A DNA stretch of 64,000 bases, from contig CADANC010000001.1 of NCBI GenBank assembly GCA_902789225.1, forward strand, positions 265,438-329,437, read 5' to 3'. The notes under the pieces were generated by a model, which was not told where the DNA came from, did not search any database, and saw only the letters and a program-made list of their open reading frames with translations. Origin of the DNA: an uncultured Erysipelotrichaceae bacterium (GTDB lineage Bacteria > Bacillota_I > Bacilli_A > RF39 > UBA660). This document shows positions 18,376 through 27,006 of this stretch, one piece after another. Numbering within the stretch: the stretch's first letter is position 1; each line of letters starts with the position of its first letter. The translations under genes were made by a program, and so were the position numbers.

Positions 18376-20064
18376 CTATAAATCTTTCTCGATAGCTTTC
18401 TTTATTGTTTTAACTATTTTATCAGTACTTATATTAGTAGAATCACTATCTCTTCTTAATTTAAATTCTACTTCACCATCTTTAAAAGCTCTACCTATAG
18501 TTACTCTGAAAGGTATACCAAGTAAATCCATATCATTGAATTTTACTCCTGCTCTTTCATCTCTATCGTCTACTAACACATCAATTCCAGCTTCTTCTAA
18601 TTCTTTTTCTAGACTATAAGCATAGTTTAATGCATCTTCATCTTTAACATTAGTTACAACGATACATACAGAATATGGAGCAATACTGACTGGAAATATT
18701 ATACCATGTTCATCATTATTTTGCTCAACAACTGATGAAATAACTCTAGCTGGTCCAATACCATAACTTCCCATAACAACAGGATTTGCTTTATTATCTT
18801 TATCTAAATAAGTTAATCCTAATGCTTCAGAGTATTTTGTACCTAATTTAAATAAGTTACCAATTTCAATACCCTTCTTAAAGTATAGTTTCCCACCACA
18901 ATCAGGACAAATATCTCCTTCAATAACATTAGATATATCTCCAGAAACATCATACTTAATATCATCAATATTACAATTAATAAAGTGATAATCCTCTTCA
19001 TTAGCTCCAACTACAAAGTTATGCATTAATTTAACTTCTTCATCAATAACAACTTTACAATTTAATCCAACAGGACCAGTGAATCCCGGACAAGCATTAC
19101 TTGTTGCTATTAACTCATCATTAGCAAAGTTAATTTCACTAACTCCTAATAATTTGCAAGCTTTACTAACATTAAATTCTCTATCTCCTCTTACAAAGAA
19201 ACAAACAAATTCTTCATCAACATTCATAAGTAGTGCTTTAACACTTTTTTCAACAGGAACATTTAAGAAATTGCAAACATCTTCTATTGTTTTACAATGA
19301 GGAGTTTTTACTTTTTCTAACTTTTTAGGTTTATCATTATCTCCAACCATCTTAGTAGTCGCAACTTCTAAGTTTTCAGCATAATCACAACCATCACATA
19401 AAACAATAGTATCTTCACCAATATCAGTAAGTGCTTGATATTCTTCAGATAAGTCTCCACCCATTGCTCCTACATCTGCTCTAACAATTTTATAATCAAT
19501 TTTCATTCTATCAAATATTCTACAATATGCATCATACATTTTCTTATATGATTCTGGTTGAGTTTCAGGTGTATCAAAAGTATAAGCATCTTTCATAATA
19601 AATTCACGAGTTCTAATCAAACCATATCTAGGTCTAGGTTCATCTCTAAATTTATCAGCTTGTTGATATAAATTAAAAGGTAGATCTTTATAACTTCTAA
19701 CCATCTCTTTCGCAGCTAATGCAAACATCTCTTCATGAGTAGGTCCTAAACAATAATCTCTAAGATTTCTATCTTTAAATTTAAACATACCATCTCCGAA
19801 TGCTTCAACTCTACCACATTGTTCATAAACATCAATTGGTAACATACTAGGCATTACTAATTCTTGTGCTCCAGCTCTATCCATTTCTTCTTTGATAATA
19901 CCTTCTACTTTTCTAAGCACTCTAAGACCCATAGGCATAAATACATATAACCCTGAACCAGCTTTTTTAATCATTCCAGCTCTAGTTAATAATGATCCAC
20001 TTTTGCTAGCATCATCACTAGAGTCTTCTCTTAAAGTATAGAAAAAACTATTTTTAATTCTCAT
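18376..20064 (-). CDS. proS: Prolyl-tRNA synthetase
   Basis: 562 aa, the bacterial type with an editing (INS) domain at about 225-385. Class II motifs: RAGMIKKAGSGLYVFMPMGLRV (motif 1 region), FRDEPRPRYGLIRTREFIMKDAY (motif 2) and GSYGIGPARVISSVVEQ (motif 3); anticodon domain at the C-terminus. A GGGAGGA site precedes the ATG. A T-box leader upstream should make expression depend on uncharged tRNA(Pro), and the same transcript appears to run on through the OpgB-like gene, miaB and the ymcA-like gene. Confidence 0.98.
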   Translation of the reverse strand: MRIKNSFFYTLREDSSDDASKSGSLLTRAGMIKKAGSGLYVFMPMGLRVLRKVEGIIKEEMDRAGAQELVMPSMLPIDVYEQCGRVEAFGDGMFKFKDRNLRDYCLGPTHEEMFALAAKEMVRSYKDLPFNLYQQADKFRDEPRPRYGLIRTREFIMKDAYTFDTPETQPESYKKMYDAYCRIFDRMKIDYKIVRADVGAMGGDLSEEYQALTDIGEDTIVLCDGCDYAENLEVATTKMVGDNDKPKKLEKVKTPHCKTIEDVCNFLNVPVEKSVKALLMNVDEEFVCFFVRGDREFNVSKACKLLGVSEINFANDELIATSNACPGFTGPVGLNCKVVIDEEVKLMHNFVVGANEEDYHFINCNIDDIKYDVSGDISNVIEGDICPDCGGKLYFKKGIEIGNLFKLGTKYSEALGLTYLDKDNKANPVVMGSYGIGPARVISSVVEQNNDEHGIIFPVSIAPYSVCIVVTNVKDEDALNYAYSLEKELEEAGIDVLVDDRDERAGVKFNDMDLLGIPFRVTIGRAFKDGEVEFKLRRDSDSTNISTDKIVKTIKKAIEKDL

Positions 20065-20280
20065 ATAAAATCCTCCCTTTTATAAAATAAAAAAGAATGG
20101 CCCAGGAAGTGCATAATGCACGGTACCATTCCTTTTTTTACTTAATTTAATAACGAGTTTCCCCGGGTATATTTTCATATACCATCTCCAAGGTAGGAAT
20201 CATTTACAATAATATTTCTTTTCACCAACCAGAAACTCTCTAAAAATATTTATAAACAATCATGTCCTCTTCATCAATCT
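20065..20280 (-). promoter_or_regulatory. T-box riboswitch (proline)
   Basis: On the minus strand the leader holds Stem I with AGAGAGUUUCUGGUUGGUGAAA-type features, a specifier loop with CCU (20195-20197) followed by ACC, the T-box core AATGGTACCG (20121-20130), and a GAATGG / CCATTC terminator with a GTGCATTATGCAC inner stem and T run (about 20085-20135). Uncharged tRNA(Pro) should pair with CCU and the T-box and favour antitermination. The same CCU/ACC frame occurs as UCU/ACC in the serine leader at 25976. Confidence 0.95.
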
Positions 20281-20286
20281 GCTCAT

Positions 20287-20315
20287 AGTATACACTATTT
20301 TTTAAAATAATTCAA
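20287..20315 (-). promoter_or_regulatory. Promoter of the proS T-box operon
   Basis: TTGAAT (20310-20315) and TATACT (20287-20292) are 17 bp apart on the minus strand, placing the start just before Stem I of the T-box. Confidence 0.8.
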
Positions 20316-20318
20316 ATA

Positions 20319-21011
20319 TTAAATAATAACTTCATTAATAGTAGTATTAATAATAGAAGTAACTATATCTAAACTATCATCCATAATATTAGCTCTAATA
20401 GCTTCTCTATTATCATACATTCTATCAACTAATTTTTTCATATTAGGTTGTAATTCTTTTTTATTAAGAGACTTAATAATAGAATTAAAGTTACTTATTT
20501 TAGAATACTTTCCATAATAATCATTATTAATACTAAGATCAAATAATCCTTTAAAATCATATAAATCTATTGAAGTAAATCTCTTGTCTTCTAATATTTT
20601 TAATGAAGATATTAAATAATTATTATGAATAGCCTTATCTAGTAAAGTTTCTCCTTTATTATTTCTAATATTTGGAAGAAATCTTTTTTTACTAAGTAAT
20701 GCATCAACAACCTTGATAGAGGAAGCACTATTATCACAAGCTAATATATGACCAAAAGTGTCTCCATCTACATTTTGATGGTTTACATCCCAATTCCTTT
20801 TTTTGATATACTTCAACACTAGATTATATTCTCTTACCTTTAATAATCTAACTAAAACATCATTTCCATTCATATCTACAGTATTAATATTTACTATTCC
20901 TTTATCAAGTAAATATTCAACTGTATCAAATTCACCCCTACTAATTAAAGGGAAAATCCCCGAGGGTTCATCTTCACATGATTTAATAATATTTCTATTA
21001 ATATTTAACAT
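20319..21011 (-). CDS. Ankyrin-repeat protein
   Basis: 230 aa with about four ankyrin-like repeats: GEFDTVEYLLDKG, MNGNDVLVRLLKV, VDGDTFGHILACD and NKGETLLDKAIHN mark them at about 25-160. The last 70 residues are helical without clear repeats. No signal peptide or membrane segment, so it probably acts in the cytoplasm through protein binding. A strong GGGAGGAGT site precedes the ATG. It is a single gene ending inside the proS promoter. The partner is unknown. Confidence 0.8.
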   Translation of the reverse strand: MLNINRNIIKSCEDEPSGIFPLISRGEFDTVEYLLDKGIVNINTVDMNGNDVLVRLLKVREYNLVLKYIKKRNWDVNHQNVDGDTFGHILACDNSASSIKVVDALLSKKRFLPNIRNNKGETLLDKAIHNNYLISSLKILEDKRFTSIDLYDFKGLFDLSINNDYYGKYSKISNFNSIIKSLNKKELQPNMKKLVDRMYDNREAIRANIMDDSLDIVTSIINTTINEVII

Positions 21012-21162
21012 AAATACTCCTCCCAGAGTCGTGTAAAAAATATATTACCAAGAAACAAATATATTGTCAAATTCCAGGAAATCAAAGAATATCAACAAAT
21101 TAAAAAAATTCATAAAATAATTTTCTTTATTTTCAACATTTTAAAAAGAAATATTTTTTAAA

Positions 21163-21190
21163 CAAAAAAAATCTGCATAAAGCAGATTTT
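21163..21190 (-). terminator. Terminator of the ydjGHI-like operon
   Basis: AAAATCTGC / GCAGATTTT stem followed by TTTTTGTTT on the minus strand, just after the SPFH gene. Confidence 0.85.
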
Positions 21191-21197
21191 ATTTTAA

Positions 21198-22352
21198 TTA
21201 TTGTAATTTAGTTCCACATTTAGTGCAGAAGTTTCCATTATTTTCAGCTCCACATTGAGGGCAGAATTTCTTTTCTCCTTCTACTGGAGCAGCTTGTCCA
21301 GCTTGAGGTGTTGCTTGAGCAGTAGCTCCAGCTACAACTCCTGTATTATATGGATCAACATTCATTGTTGTACCAGGTGTTTGATTATTAATAGCTCCAC
21401 CCATAGCTCCTCCGCTAGCGATGTTAACCATTCCTACACCCATCATACCATTAACTGCTCCTGCTTCATTTTTAGCAGCATCTTGAACAGCTTGAGCATA
21501 AGCTCCAGTAAGTGTACCTTTTTGCATGAATGTATTTGAAGAAAGTTCATAGTTATCAATTTTCTTTTGACTTTCATCACTTAATGTAACAGATTCAACA
21601 ACAAATCCAACAATAGACATACCACGATCTCTAATTGGTTGGTCAAATACTTTTTCATCCATTACTTTTTTAATTTCATCAGTTTGACTAGGAAGTTCTA
21701 ATACAGGTACTTTATGAGCACTTGTTCCTAATTCATTTAACACATTTTGGAATGAAGCAATAACTTCACTTCTCATTTGTTCAATAATTGTATCTTTCTT
21801 ATATTCTTCTGCAGTTCCTGCAATCTTACTCATAAATGTAGATGGATCAGTAATTTTAAATGTATATTTACCAAAACATTTAACATCTACTCTTAATGGA
21901 GTAACTGAATTTGTCATTTGATTTGGAATTGGATGTGACCAATCTTGGAATGGAATTGGTGCTGGAGTACCAAACTTATTATCAATTATTTCTTTAGCAT
22001 TGATAAAGAATACAGCTTGTTCCTTACTAACTCCTCCTCCATATGTAAAACGATTCCACATTTCTTTAAATACAGGTCCAAATTGTCCTGCAAAGAAAGA
22101 TGGTGATGTAGAAGAATCAAATGTATAAATTCCTTCTTCTGCAGTTGCATCTAAAATTTTTCCACTGTCGAATATAACAGCGATTTGTCCAGGTGCTACC
22201 TGAACGGCACTATCCTTAGAAACGATTCCATTAGGTGTAGAAACACGTTTCATTAGAATATCATTACCTAAATCTTCACAACGGATGAAATCTTTCCATT
22301 GATCATGTAGAGTACTACCTGCTGCCTCTACTGCAGCCTTAATTAATCCCAT
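21198..22352 (-). CDS. SPFH-domain protein with C-terminal zinc ribbon (YdjI-like)
   Basis: 384 aa. Residues about 30-260 form an SPFH/band-7 type domain of the YdjI (virion-core-like) family, starting MGLIKAAVEAAGSTLHDQWKD. A Gly/Ala/Gln-rich linker follows, and the end is a zinc ribbon (FCPQCG...FCTKCGTKLQ). In Bacillus YdjG-YdjH-YdjI form a membrane complex that places the stress protein PspA. All three genes are here in the same order; no pspA is in the window. There is no membrane segment, so it depends on partners for localisation. Confidence 0.9.
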   Translation of the reverse strand: MGLIKAAVEAAGSTLHDQWKDFIRCEDLGNDILMKRVSTPNGIVSKDSAVQVAPGQIAVIFDSGKILDATAEEGIYTFDSSTSPSFFAGQFGPVFKEMWNRFTYGGGVSKEQAVFFINAKEIIDNKFGTPAPIPFQDWSHPIPNQMTNSVTPLRVDVKCFGKYTFKITDPSTFMSKIAGTAEEYKKDTIIEQMRSEVIASFQNVLNELGTSAHKVPVLELPSQTDEIKKVMDEKVFDQPIRDRGMSIVGFVVESVTLSDESQKKIDNYELSSNTFMQKGTLTGAYAQAVQDAAKNEAGAVNGMMGVGMVNIASGGAMGGAINNQTPGTTMNVDPYNTGVVAGATAQATPQAGQAAPVEGEKKFCPQCGAENNGNFCTKCGTKLQ

Positions 22353-22371
22353 AATTTCCTCTCCTTCTTAA

Positions 22372-23262
22372 TTAAAACTTATGTCCGCCACCAGTATGAC
22401 TAGAACCGCTACTACTGATGTGTCCACCGCCACCACTGAAGCCTCCTCCATGTGAACTGCTTCCAGTGTCATGTTCAATAGCATGCTTTGTAACATGATG
22501 TCCAATAACAACATCTTTTATTCTATGAACACCTTTAGAGCCTTTATCATAATACTCTTCAGATGTAGTAGCCACTTTTACTAAATCATTTCTTTTTATA
22601 AGAATGACTATACCTATAATAGTACATACTATAGCAAATATGAATACATACAAATAATTAACATCAGCAGTATTATATTTGTATTCATCTATATTACTAT
22701 CATTATAACTTATTTCATAATAAGTATCTAGTGTTTTTATCATTTGATAAGTACCATCATAATAATTTTGATTACTAAAATAAGTATAAACTTGTTCAGT
22801 AATCATATCACACTCATTATCAGGATATAAAGCCATAGCTCCACCTGTAGCGCTAATATAAACATATCTATTTTCCATATCAACTAAGAATAATAAACCA
22901 TCTCTATCAGTTCCATAACCAAAATTATTATAGTCATAGAAATCATCAGCATATTCTTGAGTACTTTCAAAATTATCATTAATAGTAACAATAACTAAAT
23001 CTAAATTTCTTCTTTGAGTATAATCATATACTGCACTATATAAATTTTTTTCTTCCTCGTCTGTATATAAATCAGCAAAGTCATATATTTTTTCTTCTTC
23101 ATTAACAGAAGGTGTATTTAAAATATTATCTTTATTTTCCTCAGTAACTGTAATCCAAGAATTAATTCTTAAATCATCTTCTGTTCTAGGATAAGTATTA
23201 GTACTAGCAAAACTAACTATAGGAAGTAAAAATATAATTAAGCTTAAAACAATCTTCTTCAT
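22372..23262 (-). CDS. TPM-domain membrane protein (YdjH/YgcG-like)
   Basis: 296 aa from the ATG at 23262 after GGAGGTG. A signal peptide (about 1-20) is followed by a TPM domain at about 60-180 (IYDFADLYTDEEEKNLYSAV, LDLVIVTI, DGLLFLVDMENR), one membrane helix at about 207-225 and a Gly/Ser/His-rich tail (SHGGGFSGGGGHISSSGSS). This is the organisation of YgcG-type proteins and of Bacillus YdjH. It sits between the SPFH and zinc-ribbon genes of the module. Confidence 0.9.
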   Translation of the reverse strand: MKKIVLSLIIFLLPIVSFASTNTYPRTEDDLRINSWITVTEENKDNILNTPSVNEEEKIYDFADLYTDEEEKNLYSAVYDYTQRRNLDLVIVTINDNFESTQEYADDFYDYNNFGYGTDRDGLLFLVDMENRYVYISATGGAMALYPDNECDMITEQVYTYFSNQNYYDGTYQMIKTLDTYYEISYNDSNIDEYKYNTADVNYLYVFIFAIVCTIIGIVILIKRNDLVKVATTSEEYYDKGSKGVHRIKDVVIGHHVTKHAIEHDTGSSSHGGGFSGGGGHISSSGSSHTGGGHKF

Positions 23263-23271
23263 AAACACCTC

Positions 23272-24336
23272 CTATATTACAAACCTAGCAAATAGAAATC
23301 CTATCAAGAAAAATAGAGCTAAAAATATAAAAATGAACAGGAATGTTTTTCCAATACTAACAGGAATATCTCCAACTATTTTTCCAGTATCTCCATTCAT
23401 AGCAAAAATATAATCTTTATCTTTATACTTAATTGAAACCATCCATACAGGAAGTAATATATAGTATGTCTTTTTATTATTAATACTTAATCCATTATTA
23501 GTTACATATGCAGAACTATGTCTACATGCTCCTCTAGCTTTACTAATAGAAGTATTCATAACTCTCTGACTTGCTCTTGTATATGCAACATCATTATTAA
23601 CATCATACTTTTCAGCTAAAAATCCAGATAAATAAGCATGATTATAATCAACTAGATGATCATAATTAAAAGGTTCTAATGAATCCATTAAATCATCAGG
23701 AAATCTACTTGATCCATCAGCAAGAACTTTATTAAAATCCATATCACAATCAATTGTAGTACTATATGATGTAGTTTCAGTATAACGATAATTATAATCA
23801 CTCCAAGTTCTTACATCTTCACAATGAAAAGTAATATCGCCCTTACTTTTTATATCATATGCCCAAAAAGGTATATAAACTCCTGATATCTTTTTTATAT
23901 TATTAACATCTTTAAATGCTTTAGGAGTCAAAGGTCTACCTTTAAACAACTTAGTAAAAGCATCATATGTAGATTCTTTTTCATTTTTAAAAGGAATAAT
24001 ATAATTAGGAGCAATTCCTGAATCAATTTTTTCTTTTAATATAGCAGTACTTCCACAATAAACACAAAAAGTTGCTGTTGTAGTTTTATCAGCTATAATT
24101 TCAGCCCCACAGTTTTTACATCTATATATATCTAATTCATCTTTAGAAGTAATCTTAGTAAAATTTTCATCTACTTTATTATTTTCTAATGAAGATGCAT
24201 TATTATATTGTTGCATTTGTTCTAAAGTAAATTGAGAAGCACAATACTCACACTTAAATTTTTGTTCTGTTGGATTCCAAACAGCTTTGGCATTACAAGC
24301 AGGGCACTTATTGTCTAAAGCAGTTATATCAGCCAT
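23272..24336 (-). CDS. Zinc-ribbon membrane protein (YdjG-like)
   Basis: 354 aa. Two N-terminal zinc ribbons (CPACNAKA...CEYC and CKNCGAE...CVYC), a central domain rich in aromatic residues, and a C-terminal membrane segment at about 332-352. VYIPFWAYDIKSKG and PVWMVSIKYKDKDYIFAMNG are typical of the YdjG family. It is first in the three-gene unit, with its own promoter. The final residues are almost all in the membrane. Confidence 0.88.
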   Translation of the reverse strand: MADITALDNKCPACNAKAVWNPTEQKFKCEYCASQFTLEQMQQYNNASSLENNKVDENFTKITSKDELDIYRCKNCGAEIIADKTTTATFCVYCGSTAILKEKIDSGIAPNYIIPFKNEKESTYDAFTKLFKGRPLTPKAFKDVNNIKKISGVYIPFWAYDIKSKGDITFHCEDVRTWSDYNYRYTETTSYSTTIDCDMDFNKVLADGSSRFPDDLMDSLEPFNYDHLVDYNHAYLSGFLAEKYDVNNDVAYTRASQRVMNTSISKARGACRHSSAYVTNNGLSINNKKTYYILLPVWMVSIKYKDKDYIFAMNGDTGKIVGDIPVSIGKTFLFIFIFLALFFLIGFLFARFVI

Positions 24337-24350
24337 ATCATCACATCCTA

Positions 24351-24362
24351 GTATAATTATAC
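24351..24362 (-). promoter_or_regulatory. Promoter -10 in a perfect palindrome, ydjG-like operon
   Basis: TATAAT (24356-24361, minus strand) lies in the 12-bp palindrome GTATAATTATAC. It is about 20 bp from the ATG, so the leader is very short. No good -35 was seen. The palindrome may be an operator or only the reflection of the AT-rich -10. Confidence 0.5.
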
Positions 24363-24380
24363 CATAAAAAAATCACTATA

Positions 24381-24411
24381 AAAGAAGAAAAATCAAAGAC
24401 TTTTCTTCTTA
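24381..24411 (-). terminator. Terminator of serS
   Basis: A ten-base AAGAAGAAAA / TTTTCTTCTT stem with T-rich tail just after serS on the minus strand. Confidence 0.65.
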
Positions 24412-24413
24412 TT

Positions 24414-25700
24414 TTACTTTACAGGTTCTATTTTCTTTTTACCACCCATATAAGGCTGTAAAACCTTAGGTATATTAATACTTCCATCTTCATTATAATT
24501 GTTTTCTAATAAAGCAATTAACCCACGAGGAGTAGCAACAACAGTATTATTTAAAGTATGTAAATAATATGTTCCATTATCTCCTTTAGCTCTAATTCCA
24601 AGGCGTCTTGCCTGAGCATCTCCTAAAGTAGAACAACTACCTACTTCAAAATATTTTTGTTGACGAGGACTCCATGCTTCAATATCACAAGATTTTACTT
24701 TTAAGTCAGCTAAATCTCCACTACAACATTCTAATTGTCTAACAGGAATATCCCAACTTCTAAATAAATCAACTGTTAATTTCCACATTTTTTCATACCA
24801 ATCCATTGATTCTTCAGGCTCACATATAACAATCATTTCTTGTTTTTCAAATTGGTGTACTCTATATAGTCCTCTTTCTTCTAAACCATGAGATCCACCC
24901 TCTTTTCTAAAACAAGGTGAATAACTAGTCATATTTATAGGTAATTCATCTTTATTAATAATTTGATTTTTATATCTACCAATCATACTATGCTCAGAAG
25001 TACCTATTAAATATAAATCTTCTCCTTCTATTTTATACATCATTGCTTCCATTTCAGGGAAAGACATAACTCCTTCTACAACATCACCATGAATCATAAA
25101 TGGAGGAATTGCATAAGTAAATCCAGCATCAATCATATAGTCTCTTGCATTAGCAAGCATAGCTTCATGTAGTCTAGCAACATCTCCTATTAAATAGTAG
25201 AAACCTTCACCTGAAGTTCTACCAGCAGCTTCCTTATCAAGTCCACCTAATTTTGCAATAATATCTGCATGATGAGGAATTTCATATTTTGGTACCTTTG
25301 CTTCTCCAAATCTTTCAACCTCAACATTTTCACTATCATCTTTACCAATTGGAACACTAGGATCCATAATTTGAGGTATTACAAGCATCTTCTTTCTAAT
25401 ATCTTCTTGTATAGCAGGTAATTCTTCATCTATTTCAGCAATTCGACTACTCATATCAGCAATTTCTTTTTTAGTCTTTTCTGCTTCATCTTTTTTACCA
25501 TCTTTCATTAAAACACCAATATTTTTACTTAGTTTATTCTTATTAGCTTTTAATTCATCACCTTCAGTTTGTAAAACACGAGCTTTCTCATCTAACTCTT
25601 TTATTTCATCAACTAAAGCTATTTTTTCATCCTGAAACTTTTTCTTTATATTTTCTTTTACTACATCAGGATTTTCTCTTATTAATTTAATATCTATCAT
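24414..25700 (-). CDS. serS: Seryl-tRNA synthetase
   Basis: 428 aa, typical. An N-terminal coiled-coil arm (about 28-105) binds the long variable arm of tRNA(Ser). Class II motifs: PPFMIHGDVVEGVM region, SPCFRKEGGSHGLEERGLYRVHQFEKQEM (motif 2), and TLNNTVVATPRGLIALLE (motif 3). GGAGATATATT precedes the ATG. It follows a DUF1653 gene by 23 bp, both under the serine T-box. Confidence 0.98.
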   Translation of the reverse strand: MIDIKLIRENPDVVKENIKKKFQDEKIALVDEIKELDEKARVLQTEGDELKANKNKLSKNIGVLMKDGKKDEAEKTKKEIADMSSRIAEIDEELPAIQEDIRKKMLVIPQIMDPSVPIGKDDSENVEVERFGEAKVPKYEIPHHADIIAKLGGLDKEAAGRTSGEGFYYLIGDVARLHEAMLANARDYMIDAGFTYAIPPFMIHGDVVEGVMSFPEMEAMMYKIEGEDLYLIGTSEHSMIGRYKNQIINKDELPINMTSYSPCFRKEGGSHGLEERGLYRVHQFEKQEMIVICEPEESMDWYEKMWKLTVDLFRSWDIPVRQLECCSGDLADLKVKSCDIEAWSPRQQKYFEVGSCSTLGDAQARRLGIRAKGDNGTYYLHTLNNTVVATPRGLIALLENNYNEDGSINIPKVLQPYMGGKKKIEPVK

Positions 25701-25723
25701 AATATATCTCCTTTATTTAATAA

Positions 25724-25975
25724 TTAATTTTTAACTTCTTCAAATCTATAATTTTGTTCAATGTCCGGATATTTATCCTTATCAACTAATGAATTGAACA
25801 TATCATAAGGTCTAACCCATATCTCACCAGTATCAACATTTTTATAAACTACCATTCTCGACTTCGACGAGTCTTTCTCATCATAGTTTTCAGAGTCATA
25901 AGCAATTGCTATAACTTTATAAATATGTCCCTTAAAATGTCTATAAATTTTATTTACTTCAATCTCTCTTTCCAT
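25724..25975 (-). CDS. DUF1653 family protein
   Basis: 83 aa from the ATG at 25975, which follows AAGGTGG; upstream in-frame codons fall in the T-box terminator. KIYRHFKGHIYKVIAIAYDSE, MVVYKN, GEIWVRPYDMF and RFEE match the DUF1653 family, a small beta-rich domain of unknown function. Being first in the serine T-box operon, before serS, is unusual and may simply be hitch-hiking. Confidence 0.85.
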   Translation of the reverse strand: MEREIEVNKIYRHFKGHIYKVIAIAYDSENYDEKDSSKSRMVVYKNVDTGEIWVRPYDMFNSLVDKDKYPDIEQNYRFEEVKN

Positions 25976-26179
25976 AAAAAACCACCTTATACAAAAAAAA
26001 GAATGGTATAAGGAGTGCAAAAGCACGGTACCATCCTTTGTAACTTAATTAGAATAACGGATAACTCCGGGTATTATTATACCTCTATAGGGTAGATAAA
26101 TAAGTATTTATTATCGTTTTCATCAACCACGATTTTTCTACAAATAAATAATCTTATTATTAGTCCTAATCATCGAACA
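25976..26179 (-). promoter_or_regulatory. T-box riboswitch (serine)
   Basis: On the minus strand: GTGGTTGATGAAAACG in Stem I, specifier UCU (26094-26096) followed by ACC, T-box core GGATGGTACCGTGC (26024-26037), and a terminator in which GGATGGTA pairs with TACCATTC around GTGCTTTTGCAC, followed by eight T. UCU is a Ser codon, which agrees with serS downstream. Confidence 0.95.
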
Positions 26180-26184
26180 AACTT

Positions 26185-26213
26185 ATTATATCACTGATTA
26201 CTTGAAAATACAA
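26185..26213 (-). promoter_or_regulatory. Promoter of the serine T-box operon
   Basis: TTGTAT (26208-26213) and TATAAT (26185-26190) are 17 bp apart with a TG one base before the -10, on the minus strand. The -35 lies in the last codons of the upstream membrane protein gene. Confidence 0.8.
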
Positions 26214-26997
26214 ATGGTTTTTCACAAGACATAGGATCAAAATGATCAAGACTTAAATAAGTAAAGAAGCCTACATCACTAGCATCTAATTCATTAATAT
26301 TAACATTATTAATACCCATAACTCCATCAGTTAAAGTAATATATACATCAGTTTTTCCACTATCATAATGTTCTATTCTAACATAACCCTCTAAACTTTG
26401 TTTAAAGAATGGTGAAACATATGAATTACCAAACTGTTCTTTAGAATCATTAATATTAAAATAATATTGATGAGAAATAGTAGTACTACATTTTTGTCCT
26501 TCTTGACTAAAATATGTTTGTACTTGAAGACCTATATCTTTTGCTTTAACAGCATAGTTTTCTCTTTTTTCACTAAATGAACCCTTTGCACCAGGTAAAA
26601 AGTGAATAATAACCATAATAACAATACCAATAATAATAATATCTAAAATCAAACCAATAAGTTTATTTAAAAAAGTCTTTGTCTTATTAGCATTAATGAA
26701 TTTAGCATTATAATTACCATTATCTGGAGTAACATTATAATTAAAATCAGAATATCCTGATGATTTAGATCTTGGTTTTCTTACTCCATAACTAAAATCA
26801 TTATTAGGTTGACTATCATTTTGACCTTGAAAGATACTAGTATCACTTTTATCTACACTAGGTGTATTGTTAGAAACACTTGGTCCTGATTTATTTCTTT
26901 TGCCTCTAAAGAAATCACCAAATATGGACTTTTTTTCTTCGTATCCTTCTAATTCATCATCTCTAATTGAATTATCATCTTCATTTTTTCCAAACAC
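26191..26997 (-). CDS. Single-pass membrane protein, paralogue of the next gene upstream
   Basis: 268 aa with a GTG start after AGGTGATATAA. About 110 polar cytoplasmic residues come first, then one membrane helix at about 113-132 and a 135-residue outside domain. EGYVRIEHYDSGKTDVYITL in that domain matches EGYIKIVRVDNKYDYYINL at the same place in the neighbour at 27007. Two Cys (KCSTT and MSCEK) also match in spacing. No family recognised. Its end overlaps the promoter of the serine T-box operon. Confidence 0.75.
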   Translation of the reverse strand: MFGKNEDDNSIRDDELEGYEEKKSIFGDFFRGKRNKSGPSVSNNTPSVDKSDTSIFQGQNDSQPNNDFSYGVRKPRSKSSGYSDFNYNVTPDNGNYNAKFINANKTKTFLNKLIGLILDIIIIGIVIMVIIHFLPGAKGSFSEKRENYAVKAKDIGLQVQTYFSQEGQKCSTTISHQYYFNINDSKEQFGNSYVSPFFKQSLEGYVRIEHYDSGKTDVYITLTDGVMGINNVNINELDASDVGFFTYLSLDHFDPMSCEKPFVFSSNQ

Positions 26998-27006
26998 TTA
27001 TATCAC

